Numbered from the stretch's first letter, positions 17,784 through 26,813 are shown. The stretch is DNA of 64,000 nucleotides from Methylophaga nitratireducenticrescens (GCF_000260985.4 NC_017857.3:3071001-3135000), one strand, 5' to 3'. Translations and numbers: made by a program. The notes: generated by a model from the sequence alone, not told the origin.

Positions 17784-18544
17784 TGGCTGTTATTCCTGCC
17801 TTTGATAACAAACCACTGATGACAGAGTGTTGATAGATATTTATCCGCAGATTACGCAGATTTTCGCAGATATAAAGTTGTCTTGTTGGCCGCAACCCTC
17901 TTCATTAGATATGAATATTCACCTCAGAGGTACAGGGGGCACGAGATTACATTTTAGAGCTAAAGCCGCTGTCCCCTGAATATTAGTAGTAAGAAATGTA
18001 ATCCGCAGATTTCACAGATGAACGCAGATTAGGCATTAAAAACTTAATTGACTGGCTCTTCGGCCTATCAACAGAGCTAGATTGATTTTGATTAATTCAG
18101 GCGCTGAAGAATGGGTGATGTTGGGTTTCACTGGTTCAACCCAACTTACGCTGCGATGACAACTATTTAAACGGGGCTTCTTGGTTTCTGTGTCTCCATG
18201 GTTAACTTTAATATCCAAACATAGGCTGGCTACAAAGCTACCTCAATGAAAGCACCTTTAATATCTGCGAAAATCTGCGTAATCTGCGGATAAATATCTA
18301 TCAAATCTCTGTGCCCTCTGTGCCTCCGTGGTTAATTTCGTTTTTGCCCTACATATATAGATAGAAAACCTTCGCTGTGGTAAAAAAAACACACATTCGT
18401 ATCTAAATGACCAAATTCACATTTTTTTGTTGTAAAAGTGTTGCAAAGGTTTTGTAGATGTGGAAAATACACTCTTAACCGCGAAACATTCCGGTTACGA
18501 GAGATACTTAAAGTAATCTGTTAACAACTAGAAGGTGAACAGAC
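17784..18544. other. Repeat-filled gap between tRNA-Phe and porin
   Basis: No gene is supported here. 17811-18335 is a repeat element with long inverted arms (listed separately). From about 18340 to 18544 is the A/T-rich porin leader. It includes a small hairpin AACCG/CGGTT (about 18478-18497) and a strong ribosome site AAGGTG before the porin ATG. A -35-like TTGCAA at 18441-18446 is present, but I could not assign a convincing -10 box. A 60-codon minus-strand reading frame at 18036-18218 is made partly of repeat sequence and is not believed. Confidence 0.7.
17811..18335. repeat. Composite A-B...B'-A' inverted-repeat element
   Basis: Arms of about 47 bp, 17831-17877 and 18256-18303, are inverted copies that match throughout except one extra base near the inner end. 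Both carry the B core CCGCAGATTACGCAGATTTT. Outside the right arm, 18306-18335 matches the 30-bp end repeat A' of the GxxExxY module with two differences. Outside the left arm, 17811-17830 is a decayed A copy. An extra B copy is at about 18000-18030 and an extra A' at about 18184-18206. The interior has no believable gene. It resembles a non-autonomous, MITE-like relative of the 20556 module. Confidence 0.75.
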
Positions 18545-19741
18545 ATGAAAAAAACTACACTTGCTACATTAGTCGGCGCAGCGGCATTCGCAGCAGCCGG
18601 CGCAGCTAACGCTACAATCGTTGTTGGCGGCGAAAACGGATATGAATTCAGCGTTGACGGTAACATCAACCAGTTCTTCATCGCTTCAGATCAAGACAGC
18701 GCGAATGGCGCCTACGATCAAAACAACCAAGGCGTAGCGAACGGCCTGTTACCAACTTTCTTTGGTTTCAATGTTAAAGCTCCAGAAATTAATGGTTTGA
18801 CTGTTGCAGCGCGTGTTTCAATCTCCCCATCTACAAACAATGGCAGCTATTTTAATAGCGACAATGGTAATGCAAGCGGTAACATGGAGCAACGTGAAGC
18901 ATTTGCGACAGTAGACGGTGCTTTCGGTCAGATCATGTTAGGTAAAGGCTTAGGTCTTTATGCAGCTAACAACATTTTGTTAGATCAAACTTTATATGGT
19001 GTTGGTGCAACCAGCGTTATTGCTGCTAATGATCAAAACACAGGTACTACCTCTTTAGGTCGTATTGGTTGGGGTTATGAGTACGCTAACTGGCGTTCAC
19101 AAATTCGCTGGACTTCAGTCGATATGGCTGGTTTCAAAGTTGCTTTAGCTGTTGCCGATGGTGATGACTTCTTAGAAGCTCGTGATGCGGCTGGATATGA
19201 AAAAGATGCACGTTATGAAGCCTCTTTAAGCTACGGCACTGCATTTGATGGCGGTTCAGCTAAATTGTGGTTAGATGGCATGACTCAAAAAGTTAGCTAT
19301 GCAAATTTAGATAGCATTAAAGCTAATGCTTATACCGTCGGTGGTCAATTAGTACTAGGTGGTTTTGAAGCTGTAGCTGCCTACTACGATGGCAAAGGCC
19401 AAGGTATTGGTGGTTTAGGTCTTGGAGCATTCAAAAACGGTGGTTCTGATGCCCGTGACGGCGATGGTTATTACGCGCAATTAGGTTACCGTTTTGGTGG
19501 ACAAACCTTTGTCGCTGGTTCATACGGTGAATCTACGCTTGAGCGTGATGACTCAGCTGCTGCTGGATCGAACTTTGGTGATTTAGATACAAACTCAATG
19601 TACACCATTGGTGTTTACCATGATGTTACAGCTAACCTGAAATTGGTTGCTGAATACTCACGCATGGAAACTGAATACCACCTTCAATCTGACGAAGATG
19701 AAGTTGATGTTCTGGCTATCGGTGGTTTCATCAGTTGGTAA
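18545..19741 (+). CDS. Outer-membrane porin, Gram-negative type
   Basis: A 398-residue beta-barrel protein with a Sec signal peptide (cleavage after ANA near residue 23). The mature protein has alternating amphipathic strands, high G, N and D, and few cysteines. Features such as REAFATVDGAFGQIMLGKG and YRFGGQTFVAGSYGES match the porin_4 type family of proteobacteria. The C-terminal strand reads VDVLAIGGFISW, with an aromatic terminal residue typical of BAM-recognised barrels. It should allow passive uptake of small solutes. It is monocistronic, with a strong ribosome site and its own terminator, as expected of an abundant protein. Codon use is biased in the same way as in the hps genes. Confidence 0.9.
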   Translation: MKKTTLATLVGAAAFAAAGAANATIVVGGENGYEFSVDGNINQFFIASDQDSANGAYDQNNQGVANGLLPTFFGFNVKAPEINGLTVAARVSISPSTNNGSYFNSDNGNASGNMEQREAFATVDGAFGQIMLGKGLGLYAANNILLDQTLYGVGATSVIAANDQNTGTTSLGRIGWGYEYANWRSQIRWTSVDMAGFKVALAVADGDDFLEARDAAGYEKDARYEASLSYGTAFDGGSAKLWLDGMTQKVSYANLDSIKANAYTVGGQLVLGGFEAVAAYYDGKGQGIGGLGLGAFKNGGSDARDGDGYYAQLGYRFGGQTFVAGSYGESTLERDDSAAAGSNFGDLDTNSMYTIGVYHDVTANLKLVAEYSRMETEYHLQSDEDEVDVLAIGGFISW

Positions 19742-19782
19742 GCAGTTATTTTCTAAACCTTCTGGTTTAGTTTAAAACTGAT

Positions 19783-19817
19783 AAAAAGCCTCAACCTTCG
19801 GGTTGGGGCTTTTTTTT
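19783..19817 (+). terminator. Rho-independent terminator after porin
   Basis: Stem AGCCTCAACC/GGTTGGGGCT (one G-T pair) around a TTCG tetraloop at 19787-19810, followed by eight T. A smaller hairpin CTAAACC-TTCT-GGTTTAG precedes it at 19753-19770. Confidence 0.93.
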
Positions 19818-19923
19818 GCTTCTGCACTTCACAGCATAATCAGCATTAAAGATTAAGATTTCGGGTTTTCAAACCTGCTCAACTCCCCTAAGCTTATTGG
19901 CATTCCGATAATATGAGGTTTGT

Positions 19924-20588
<665 letters not shown>

Positions 20589-20611
20589 AAAAAAACATAC
20601 AGAATAAAGAG

Positions 20612-20983
20612 TTAATCGTTTAGCAGTCTCACGATGCCTTGTCGCATCATTGGAACATTAAAGTTGAGTAATAAACCATATCTGAGCTTTGCTAGTTTCA
20701 GATAAGTTAAAAGTTGAGCCTTATGGAGTCCTGAGAGGCTCTCTACAGTTTTTAACTCCACGATAACTTCATTTTCAACCAGCAAATCGAGTCGATAGAC
20801 TGAATTTAGTTGCTTTCCTTTGTAGATTATCGGCAGTGAATGCTGACTTGAAAGTTTTAATCCCTTATTTTGCAACTCACTTATAAGGCATTCCTCATAA
20901 ATAGTTTCTAAAAGACCTGGCCCGATTTGACGATGCACCTCAATTGCCGCACCAATAATTTCACCTGTTAACTCATTACTCAT
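20612..20983 (-). CDS. GxxExxY protein, PD-(D/E)XK nuclease-like
   Basis: A 123-residue protein of the GxxExxY family (PDDEXK_3 type). The naming motif is GLLETIYEECL near residues 23-33, preceded by IIGAAIEVHRQIG. A nuclease-like signature is visible as YRLDLLVENEVIVELKTVES at about 63-82, with the D-x(n)-E-x-K arrangement intact. The C-terminal YGLLLNFN is also typical. The biochemical function of the family is not established. The gene is monocistronic inside the inverted-repeat module. A purine-rich GGAGGAGA-type ribosome site precedes the ATG at 20983. Confidence 0.9.
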   Translation of the reverse strand: MSNELTGEIIGAAIEVHRQIGPGLLETIYEECLISELQNKGLKLSSQHSLPIIYKGKQLNSVYRLDLLVENEVIVELKTVESLSGLHKAQLLTYLKLAKLRYGLLLNFNVPMMRQGIVRLLND

Positions 20984-21026
20984 AAGTCTCCTCCTTGAGA
21001 CATTACCATCTAGAAATCTATCACTA

Positions 21027-21056
21027 TCTCTGTGCCCTCTGTGTCTCTGTGGTTAA
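21027..21056 (-). repeat. Right terminal inverted repeat of GxxExxY module
   Basis: Exact inverted copy of 20556-20585, ending GGTTAA outward. It ends 5 bp before the dhaK 3' end at 21062. Confidence 0.9.
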
Positions 21057-21061
21057 CTCTT

Positions 21062-22051
21062 TTAACAGCCCCAACGAAGTGCTGCGGTATGCACGGGGGC
21101 ATCCCATAAGGCAGTCATTTCTTCATCCAGTAATGTTAGTGTTACCGAGCAACCAGCCATGTCGAGAGATGTTGTGTAGTTACCCACTAAAGAGCGTTTG
21201 ATTTCAACACCTTTTTCTTCCCAGAATTTAGCGGCTAAATCGAACACCAGATAAAGCTCCATCAATGGCGTCGCACCAAAGCCATTTACATGCAAAAGCA
21301 CCTGTTGTCCTGGTTGAGGATTTAATTCTTTATCAATCGCCGCGGTGACATGTTGAACCAGCTCTTCGGCGGAGCTCATGGTCATCGGTTCGCGCCCTCT
21401 TTCGCCGTGGATACCCACGCCCATTTCAATTTCGTTTTCACTGAGCTCAAAAGTTGGCCGACCTGCGGCTGGAACAGTGCAACTGGTTAACGCAAAGCCC
21501 ATTGATGCGGTGTTATTGGCTACACGATCACCAAGATTTTTACACTGGTTTAAATCTTTACCTTGCTCAGCCGCAGCACCGACCATTTTCTCAACAATCA
21601 AGGTTCCCGCAACACCTCGACGGCCAGTGCTATGGGCTTCAGGTAACGAAACATCATCTTTTACCAATACTGTTTCGTGCTGACATTCCAGCATTTCAGC
21701 GGCAATTTCAAAGTTCATCACATCGCCAGCGTAATTTTTAACGATAAACAACACGCCCGCGCCATTTTCAACGGATTCTGCCGCGGCCAGCATTTGATCC
21801 GGTGTCGGAGAGGTGAAGATCTGTCCCGGGCAGGCGGCATCCAGCATACCTTTGCCTACCAGTCCGGTATGCAGTGGTTCATGGCCTGAACCACCGCCAG
21901 AGATAACTGCAACTTTTGGTTCTGTTGAAATAGTTGCACGACGTATAAATGCAGGCTGCTGTTGTAGCGAAACGATATCCTGATGTGCTTTGGCAAAGCC
22001 ATTCAGGCTTTCATCAAGCAGATTATCAACGTGATTAATTATTTTTTTCAT
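21062..22051 (-). CDS. dhaK: Dihydroxyacetone kinase subunit DhaK
   Basis: A 329-residue DhaK. It binds dihydroxyacetone covalently through the histidine of VGIHGERG near residue 218; GGGSGHEPLH near 52-61 is the second substrate site. Other family marks are VIVKNYAGD-like FIVKNYAGD and LHVNGFGATPLMELY. It acts with DhaL to make dihydroxyacetone phosphate, linking C3 sugar metabolism to the RuMP cycle. A strong AGAGGAGTGAGAGA ribosome site precedes the ATG. It is 18 bp downstream of the HAD phosphatase gene and almost certainly co-transcribed with it. The length is close to the PTS-type DhaK, though the gene order differs from the usual dhaKL(M). Confidence 0.95.
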   Translation of the reverse strand: MKKIINHVDNLLDESLNGFAKAHQDIVSLQQQPAFIRRATISTEPKVAVISGGGSGHEPLHTGLVGKGMLDAACPGQIFTSPTPDQMLAAAESVENGAGVLFIVKNYAGDVMNFEIAAEMLECQHETVLVKDDVSLPEAHSTGRRGVAGTLIVEKMVGAAAEQGKDLNQCKNLGDRVANNTASMGFALTSCTVPAAGRPTFELSENEIEMGVGIHGERGREPMTMSSAEELVQHVTAAIDKELNPQPGQQVLLHVNGFGATPLMELYLVFDLAAKFWEEKGVEIKRSLVGNYTTSLDMAGCSVTLTLLDEEMTALWDAPVHTAALRWGC

Positions 22052-22069
22052 TCTCTCACTCCTCTCTCT

Positions 22070-22903
22070 TTAGAGCTGTTTTAATAACGCTGTTATTTCC
22101 TGAATGTCCTGGAAAACCCAATCCGGTTTGTAATCAATCTCCGCCAGATCAGCTTCAGATGACACTCCCGTTAGCACCATAATACTGCGCATACCGGCAT
22201 TCACGGCCCCTAAAATATCTGTGTTCAATCGGTCACCGATGGCGATTGTATTATGTTTATCAGTACCCAGAATTTCAAAAGCTTGTTGATACAAAATGGG
22301 TTCAGGTTTACCAATGACAATGGGCTCAATCCCTGTCGCTGCGGTTAATGCTGCCAGCACACCACCATTTCCCATAACTTCACCCAATTCAGTGGGTAAG
22401 GTCGTATCGGCGTTAGTCGCATAGAATTCTGCACCAGCCCGGAGATTTAAGGTTGCCGTGGCCAATTTGTTCCAGTTCAGTTGCCTATCCAAACCAGAAA
22501 CCACAATATCCGCCCAGATATCATCCGTTTCTGCATCAGGTTCACTAGGATAATAGGTTGAGGTCACGGTAAAACCCTGCTGTTGCAAAGGTTCTATAAG
22601 ACCAGACTCGCCGATGACAAATACCCGTCGTTTCGTTGCTGGCAAGGTATCAACCAGATAACGGGCAGTCGCCATACTGGAGGTCAGAATCTCGTTGGCT
22701 GACACCTCAACGCCCATATCTGCCAGTTTTTTTAGATATTGCTGTTGCGTCAGACTGGCATTATTTGTCGCGAGCACAAATGGAATTTTTTTGGCGCGCA
22801 ACGTAGAAAAAAATTCTATTAATCCCGGCAATGGTTTGCTTCCCTGCCATAAGACACCATCCATATCGATGATGAATGCACCCAGGTCGTTGATTGTTTG
22901 CAT
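22070..22903 (-). CDS. HAD-superfamily sugar-phosphate phosphatase (NagD-like)
   Basis: A 277-residue HAD type IIA hydrolase. Motif I is IIDMDGVLWQG near residues 11-21 with the nucleophilic aspartate. Motif II is VLATNNAS. Motif III/IV is IGKPEP then AIGDRLNTDILGA. Such enzymes remove phosphate from small sugar or glycerol phosphates (phosphoglycolate, glycerol-3-phosphate, ribonucleotides). With dhaK downstream on the same transcript, a C3 phosphate substrate is a reasonable inference, but the sequence does not define specificity. Confidence 0.9.
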   Translation of the reverse strand: MQTINDLGAFIIDMDGVLWQGSKPLPGLIEFFSTLRAKKIPFVLATNNASLTQQQYLKKLADMGVEVSANEILTSSMATARYLVDTLPATKRRVFVIGESGLIEPLQQQGFTVTSTYYPSEPDAETDDIWADIVVSGLDRQLNWNKLATATLNLRAGAEFYATNADTTLPTELGEVMGNGGVLAALTAATGIEPIVIGKPEPILYQQAFEILGTDKHNTIAIGDRLNTDILGAVNAGMRSIMVLTGVSSEADLAEIDYKPDWVFQDIQEITALLKQL

Positions 22904-23018
22904 GATTACCTGCTTATCAAATAGTGTAATTAAAGTGAAACGCCAAAAAGCGTCGCACAGAACAAAATAGACTGTCCAGTTATAAACAAACGCGAAAATC
23001 GGTTAAAACCCGGAAAAA

Positions 23019-23048
23019 TTGACATAAATGAACCTTGTGCTTTATAGT
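23019..23048 (+). promoter_or_regulatory. Sigma-70 promoter of hps1
   Basis: TTGACA at 23019-23024, an 18-bp spacer, then TATAGT at 23043-23048. The hps2 promoter has the same -10 box and spacer length. About 60 bp of leader precede the ATG. Confidence 0.8.
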
Positions 23049-23108
23049 CTGCGAGCGTATTTTCAACGTAAAACCACAAATTAAATCAATTATTAGGAGC
23101 ATGTCAGC

Positions 23109-23750
23109 ATGGCAAAAGCACTTATCCAAATGGCTCTGGATTCTCTGGACTTCGATCAAACTCTCGCATTGGCAGAACAAGTTGCACCTTATGTCGACAT
23201 TCTGGAAGTTGGTACTCCTTGCATCAAATACAATGGCTTGGAAATCGTCACTGCACTGAAAACCAAATTCCCTAACAACCTGATTCTGGTTGACCTGAAA
23301 ACAATGGATGCGGGCGAGTACGAATCAACGCCATTCTATGAAGCAGGCGCAGATATCTGTACTGTTCTGGGCGTTTCAGATAAAGCAACAATGGGCGGCG
23401 TTATCAAAGCAGCCAATGCTAACAATGCAGAAGCTCAAATTGACTTGATCAGCGTTAAAGACAAAAAAGCTGTTGCAACTGAAGCCGCTAAAAACGGTGC
23501 GCAAATCATTGGTGTTCACACTGGTTTGGATGCGCAAGCTGCCGGTCAAACACCATTTGCTGATCTGCAAGATATTGCCTCATTGAATCTGGGTGTACGT
23601 ATTTCTGTTGCGGGTGGCTTGAACAAAGACACTATCCAGAAAACCATTCAAGCAGGCGCAACGATTGTTGTCGTTGGTGCTGCAATTTACGGCGCACCTT
23701 CACCAGCAGAATCTGCTAAAGAACTGCGCGCACTGGTTGATGCTGCGTAA
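23109..23750 (+). CDS. hps: 3-hexulose-6-phosphate synthase, first copy
   Basis: A 213-residue TIM-barrel enzyme of the orotidine-decarboxylase superfamily that condenses formaldehyde with ribulose 5-phosphate. Visible landmarks are QMALDSLDFD at the N terminus, the DLKTMDAGEYES motif near 63-74 with metal-binding residues, GVHTGLDAQAAGQTPF, VSVAGG-like ISVAGGLNKDT, and VVVGAAIYGAPSPAESA. It is the key carbon-fixation step of the RuMP cycle. It is about three-quarters identical to the copy at 25627. It is monocistronic, between its own strong promoter and a terminator, with AGGAGC as ribosome site. Confidence 0.97.
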   Translation: MAKALIQMALDSLDFDQTLALAEQVAPYVDILEVGTPCIKYNGLEIVTALKTKFPNNLILVDLKTMDAGEYESTPFYEAGADICTVLGVSDKATMGGVIKAANANNAEAQIDLISVKDKKAVATEAAKNGAQIIGVHTGLDAQAAGQTPFADLQDIASLNLGVRISVAGGLNKDTIQKTIQAGATIVVVGAAIYGAPSPAESAKELRALVDAA

Positions 23751-23778
23751 GCAGAACAAACAGTAGCATGAATAAGAG

Positions 23779-23807
23779 CGAGTGGCCCTGTGCCACTCGT
23801 TTTTTTT
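23779..23807 (+). terminator. Rho-independent terminator after hps1
   Basis: Stem CGAGTGGC/GCCACTCG around CCTGT at 23779-23799, followed by eight T. Confidence 0.93.
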
Positions 23808-23880
23808 ACGCTTCGCTGACTCATCCGGGATTTTGCTGTGCAAGTCCTGCCGGTAGTAAGTTATTGTCCATGCAGATAAA

Positions 23881-23911
23881 TTGGTCAAAAACAGCAGAGC
23901 GTGATTATAAT
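23881..23911 (+). promoter_or_regulatory. Probable promoter upstream of the YIR-repeat gene
   Basis: A perfect -10 box TATAAT at 23906-23911 with a weak -35-like TTGGTC at 23881-23886 (19-bp spacer). It is about 115 bp upstream of the ATG at 24027. Confidence 0.5.
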
Positions 23912-24026
23912 CCGTAGTCTGCAAACCTGCTGGCTTGCCACACAGGATCTAAAATAGTAATTTACCCGTTGCACCAACCTCATCATGTTGGGCAGATGGG
24001 GTTAAGAATGTAACAGGGGTATAATC

Positions 24027-24341
24027 ATGAGTGATAAAGGATTTTTTGCTTCAATCTGCAGCTTTTTTAATGGCTTGTTTTCATCTGACAACAATAGTTG
24101 TTGCAAGCCGGAACAAAAAACTGCAGCAGCACCGAAAAAGACAAATGATGGTTTGACCAGTGTAGAACGTTACATTCGCAACCAATCACAAAGCAGTTCA
24201 AAATTAACTGGGGTTGAAAAATATATTCGCAACCAACTGTCAGCAAATAAATCAATAACAGGTGTTGAAAAATATATTCGCAGTAAAGCTAACGCTGCTC
24301 CATTAACCGGTGTTGAGCGTTACATTCGCAGTAAAGCTTAA
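24027..24341 (+). CDS. Small protein with four GVE(K/R)YIR repeats
   Basis: I do not recognise this 104-residue protein as a named family. The first 26 residues are phenylalanine-rich and amphipathic (GFFASICSFFNGLF) with three cysteines and no cleavable signal. A short K/A/P linker follows. Then come four near-identical motifs: LTSVERYIRNQ (43-53), LTGVEKYIRNQ (60-70), ITGVEKYIRSK (77-87) and LTGVERYIRSK (93-103), at 16-17 residue spacing and joined by S/N/A/K-rich linkers. The design is that of a multivalent short-linear-motif protein. It has an AGGGG ribosome site and its own upstream promoter. It lies between hps1 and tal, so a link to RuMP enzymes is suggested by position only. Confidence 0.85.
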   Translation: MSDKGFFASICSFFNGLFSSDNNSCCKPEQKTAAAPKKTNDGLTSVERYIRNQSQSSSKLTGVEKYIRNQLSANKSITGVEKYIRSKANAAPLTGVERYIRSKA

Positions 24342-24484
24342 CGAACCCTTTTTTACGAATTAACATACCCGCCATAAAACATGCATGGCAGGGAATTAGC
24401 ACGGTATTCCACCGGCAAGCATTTTCGTGACTTTAAAATTATTAAGCTCAACCGCTCTAAAAACTAACTCAAGAAGGTAAGAAA

Positions 24485-25468
24485 ATGGCGAATTTACTTG
24501 ATCAATTAAAGCAAATGACCGTCGTTGTTGCTGATACGGGTGATATTCAAGCAATTGAAAAATACACTCCGCGTGATGCAACAACTAATCCATCACTGAT
24601 TACTGCTGCAGCACAAATGCCACAGTATCAAGGTATTGTTGACGATACATTGAAAGCAGCACGTCAATCGCTTGGCGCTGATGCACCTGCATCTGAGGTT
24701 GTCTCTCTGGCTTTTGACCGTTTGGCCGTATCCTTTGGTCTGAAAATTCTGGAAATCATTCCAGGTCGTGTCTCTACTGAAGTAGATGCACGTCTTTCTT
24801 ATGACACTGAAGCCACTATCGCCAAAGGTCGTGACCTGATTGCACAATACGAAGCAGCGGGTGTTTCACGTGATCGTATTCTGATCAAAATTGCTTCTAC
24901 ATGGGAAGGCATTCAGGCTGCAGCCGTTTTGGAAAAAGAAGGTATTCATTGTAACCTGACACTGCTGTTTGGTTTGCATCAAGCCGTAGCCTGTGCAGAA
25001 AATGGCATTACCCTGATTTCTCCGTTTGTGGGCCGTATCCTCGATTGGTACAAAAAAGATACTGGTCGTGATTCTTATCCATCAAACGAAGATCCAGGCG
25101 TTTTGTCAGTCACTGAAATTTACAGCTACTACAAAAAATTTGGTTATAACACTGAAGTTATGGGTGCAAGTTTCCGTAACGTTGGTGAAATTACTGAATT
25201 GGCGGGCGTTGACTTGCTGACCATTTCACCCGCACTGCTGGATGAATTACAAAACACAGAAGGCACTCTGGAGCGTAAACTGTCTCCAGAAGTTGCAGCT
25301 CAATCTGATGTTGCAGAACTGAATTTGGACAAAGCCACTTTCGATGCCATGCATGCAGAAAACCGCATGGCGGCAGAAAAACTGTCAGAAGGTATTGATG
25401 GTTTTGCCAAAGCACTGGAATCACTGGAAGAACTGCTGGCTACACGTCTGGCAAATCTGGAAAGCTAA
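24485..25468 (+). CDS. tal: Transaldolase
   Basis: A 327-residue class I aldolase-family enzyme of the TalB type, moving dihydroxyacetone units between sugar phosphates in the rearrangement phase of the RuMP cycle. The N-terminal [20 protein letters not shown] is diagnostic. The Schiff-base lysine lies in [13 protein letters not shown] near residue 137, and [18 protein letters not shown] follows, with [13 protein letters not shown]. The ATG has an AAGAAGG ribosome site. It sits between the repeat protein and hps2. Confidence 0.97.
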   Translation: MANLLDQLKQMTVVVADTGDIQAIEKYTPRDATTNPSLITAAAQMPQYQGIVDDTLKAARQSLGADAPASEVVSLAFDRLAVSFGLKILEIIPGRVSTEVDARLSYDTEATIAKGRDLIAQYEAAGVSRDRILIKIASTWEGIQAAAVLEKEGIHCNLTLLFGLHQAVACAENGITLISPFVGRILDWYKKDTGRDSYPSNEDPGVLSVTEIYSYYKKFGYNTEVMGASFRNVGEITELAGVDLLTISPALLDELQNTEGTLERKLSPEVAAQSDVAELNLDKATFDAMHAENRMAAEKLSEGIDGFAKALESLEELLATRLANLES

Positions 25469-25487
25469 TTATTGATTAGCAATCTGC

Positions 25488-25518
25488 AATCAGGTTGCGG
25501 ATCATCCGCAACCTGATT
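25488..25518. other. Strong hairpin after tal without T-tract
   Basis: A perfect 14-bp stem, AATCAGGTTGCGGA / TCCGCAACCTGATT, around TCA. No run of T follows on the plus strand (CAACAG) and only a weak A/T stretch flanks the other side. It could be an mRNA 3'-stabilising hairpin, a weak terminator, or a binding site upstream of hps2, whose -35 box begins 19 bp later. Confidence 0.75.
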
Positions 25519-25536
25519 CAACAGATTTTGGCTCAA

Positions 25537-25566
25537 TTGACTTATCGCCAAATTCTGAACTATAGT
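25537..25566 (+). promoter_or_regulatory. Sigma-70 promoter of hps2-hxlB
   Basis: TTGACT at 25537-25542, an 18-bp spacer, then TATAGT at 25561-25566, the same architecture as the hps1 promoter. Confidence 0.8.
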
Positions 25567-25626
25567 CCCGCCCGCACTGCGAAGCGTGGCAATAATTTTT
25601 ATTAAAATTTTTAGGAGTAAATACAC

Positions 25627-26262
25627 ATGGCTGAAATTCAAATGGCTCTGGATTCATTGGATTTTGACGCAACTATGGCGCTGGCTGAACAAGTCGCACC
25701 TTACGTCGATATTCTGGAAATCGGTACACCTTGCATCAAATACAACGGTCTGAAATTAGTTAAAGCTCTGAAAGCTGCTCACCCAGACAAGAAAATTCTG
25801 GTTGACCTGAAAACTATGGATGCTGGTGAATACGAAGCAACTCCTTTCTTTGAAGCTGGTGGTGATATCACTACTGTATTGGGTGCTTCTGATGAAGCGA
25901 CCATGAAAGGTGTTATCAAAGCTGCAAACGCTAATAATGCAGAAGCTCAAATCGATTTGATCGGTGTTGAAGACAAATCTGCTGTTGCAAAACAAGCTGC
26001 TGCCAACGGCGCGCACATCATCGGTGTTCACACTGGTCTGGACGCTCAAGCTGCTGGTCAAACTCCATTCGAAGATCTGAAAACCATCGCTGGTCTGGGT
26101 CTGAATGTTAAAGTTTCTGTTGCTGGTGGTATCAACAAAGACACCATCCAAAGCACAGTTCGTGCTGGTGCTGATATCGTTGTTGTTGGTGCTGCAATCT
26201 ATGGCGCACCTTCTCCAGCAGAATCTGCTAAAGAACTGCGTGCATTGGTTGACGCAGCATAA
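25627..26262 (+). CDS. hps: 3-hexulose-6-phosphate synthase, second copy
   Basis: A 211-residue paralogue of the protein at 23109, with the same DLKTMDAGEYEA and VHTGLDAQAAGQTPF motifs and an identical last stretch YGAPSPAESAKELRALVDAA. It condenses formaldehyde with ribulose 5-phosphate. It is followed after 11 bp by hxlB, so the two consecutive RuMP steps are co-translated from this copy. The ribosome site is TAGGAG. Both copies have all visible active-site residues, so both should be active. Confidence 0.97.
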   Translation: MAEIQMALDSLDFDATMALAEQVAPYVDILEIGTPCIKYNGLKLVKALKAAHPDKKILVDLKTMDAGEYEATPFFEAGGDITTVLGASDEATMKGVIKAANANNAEAQIDLIGVEDKSAVAKQAAANGAHIIGVHTGLDAQAAGQTPFEDLKTIAGLGLNVKVSVAGGINKDTIQSTVRAGADIVVVGAAIYGAPSPAESAKELRALVDAA

Positions 26263-26273
26263 GGATTAGTAAA

Positions 26274-26813
26274 ATGACAATGCATCGTGATCTAGTTGTA
26301 AACAAAATCACTGATATTCTGAAAGCAACTGACAGTTCACTTGAAGCCGAATTTGTTGCTATGTGTGATGATGCCAAGCGTATCTTCATCACTGGCGCAG
26401 GTCGTTCAAGACTGGTAGGCAACTTCCTGGGTATGAGGCTGATGCATAGTGGTTATACTGTCTATGTTCAAGGTGAAATCAGTACGCCTAGTATCCGTGA
26501 AGGCGATTTGTTAATCGTTATTTCGGGTTCTGGTGAAACAACACAGCTGGTTTCATTTGCGAATAAAGCTAAATCTGAGAACGCTAAAGTGGTTTTGATT
26601 TGCTCAAAATCCAGTTCAACGATTGGTGATATCGCAGATAAAACAATTCAGATTGGTACTGATAATAGCTTTGCCCCAACAAAGGGCATGCCAATGGGAA
26701 CCATGTTTGAATTGTCTACTTTGATTTTCCTGGAAGCCATCGTTTCTCATTTAATTCATGAGAAAGGAATTCCAGAAGAAGAAATGAAATATAGACACGC
26801 TAATATGGAATAA
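26274..26813 (+). CDS. hxlB: 6-phospho-3-hexuloisomerase
   Basis: A 179-residue SIS-fold isomerase converting hexulose 6-phosphate to fructose 6-phosphate. The SIS pattern is clear: FITGAGRSRLVGNFLGMRLMH near 41-61, LLIVISGSGETTQLVSF near 82-98 and the PMGTMFEL segment towards the end. The catalytic glutamate of the family should lie in FELSTLIFLEAI. It directly follows hps2 and is closed by a terminator. Confidence 0.96.
   Translation: MTMHRDLVVNKITDILKATDSSLEAEFVAMCDDAKRIFITGAGRSRLVGNFLGMRLMHSGYTVYVQGEISTPSIREGDLLIVISGSGETTQLVSFANKAKSENAKVVLICSKSSSTIGDIADKTIQIGTDNSFAPTKGMPMGTMFELSTLIFLEAIVSHLIHEKGIPEEEMKYRHANME

Noticed and set aside
18036..18218. A 60-codon minus-strand frame
   Set aside because: It overlaps the dispersed A' repeat and encodes its translated sequence (a DTETKK-type peptide); no ribosome site or conserved domain.
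18441..18470. Porin promoter with TTGCAA as -35
   Set aside because: No convincing -10 box at 16-18 bp; noted only within the gap description.
20995..21201. A 68-codon frame across the right module end and the dhaK 3' end
   Set aside because: It is antisense to dhaK and partly encoded by the inverted repeat.
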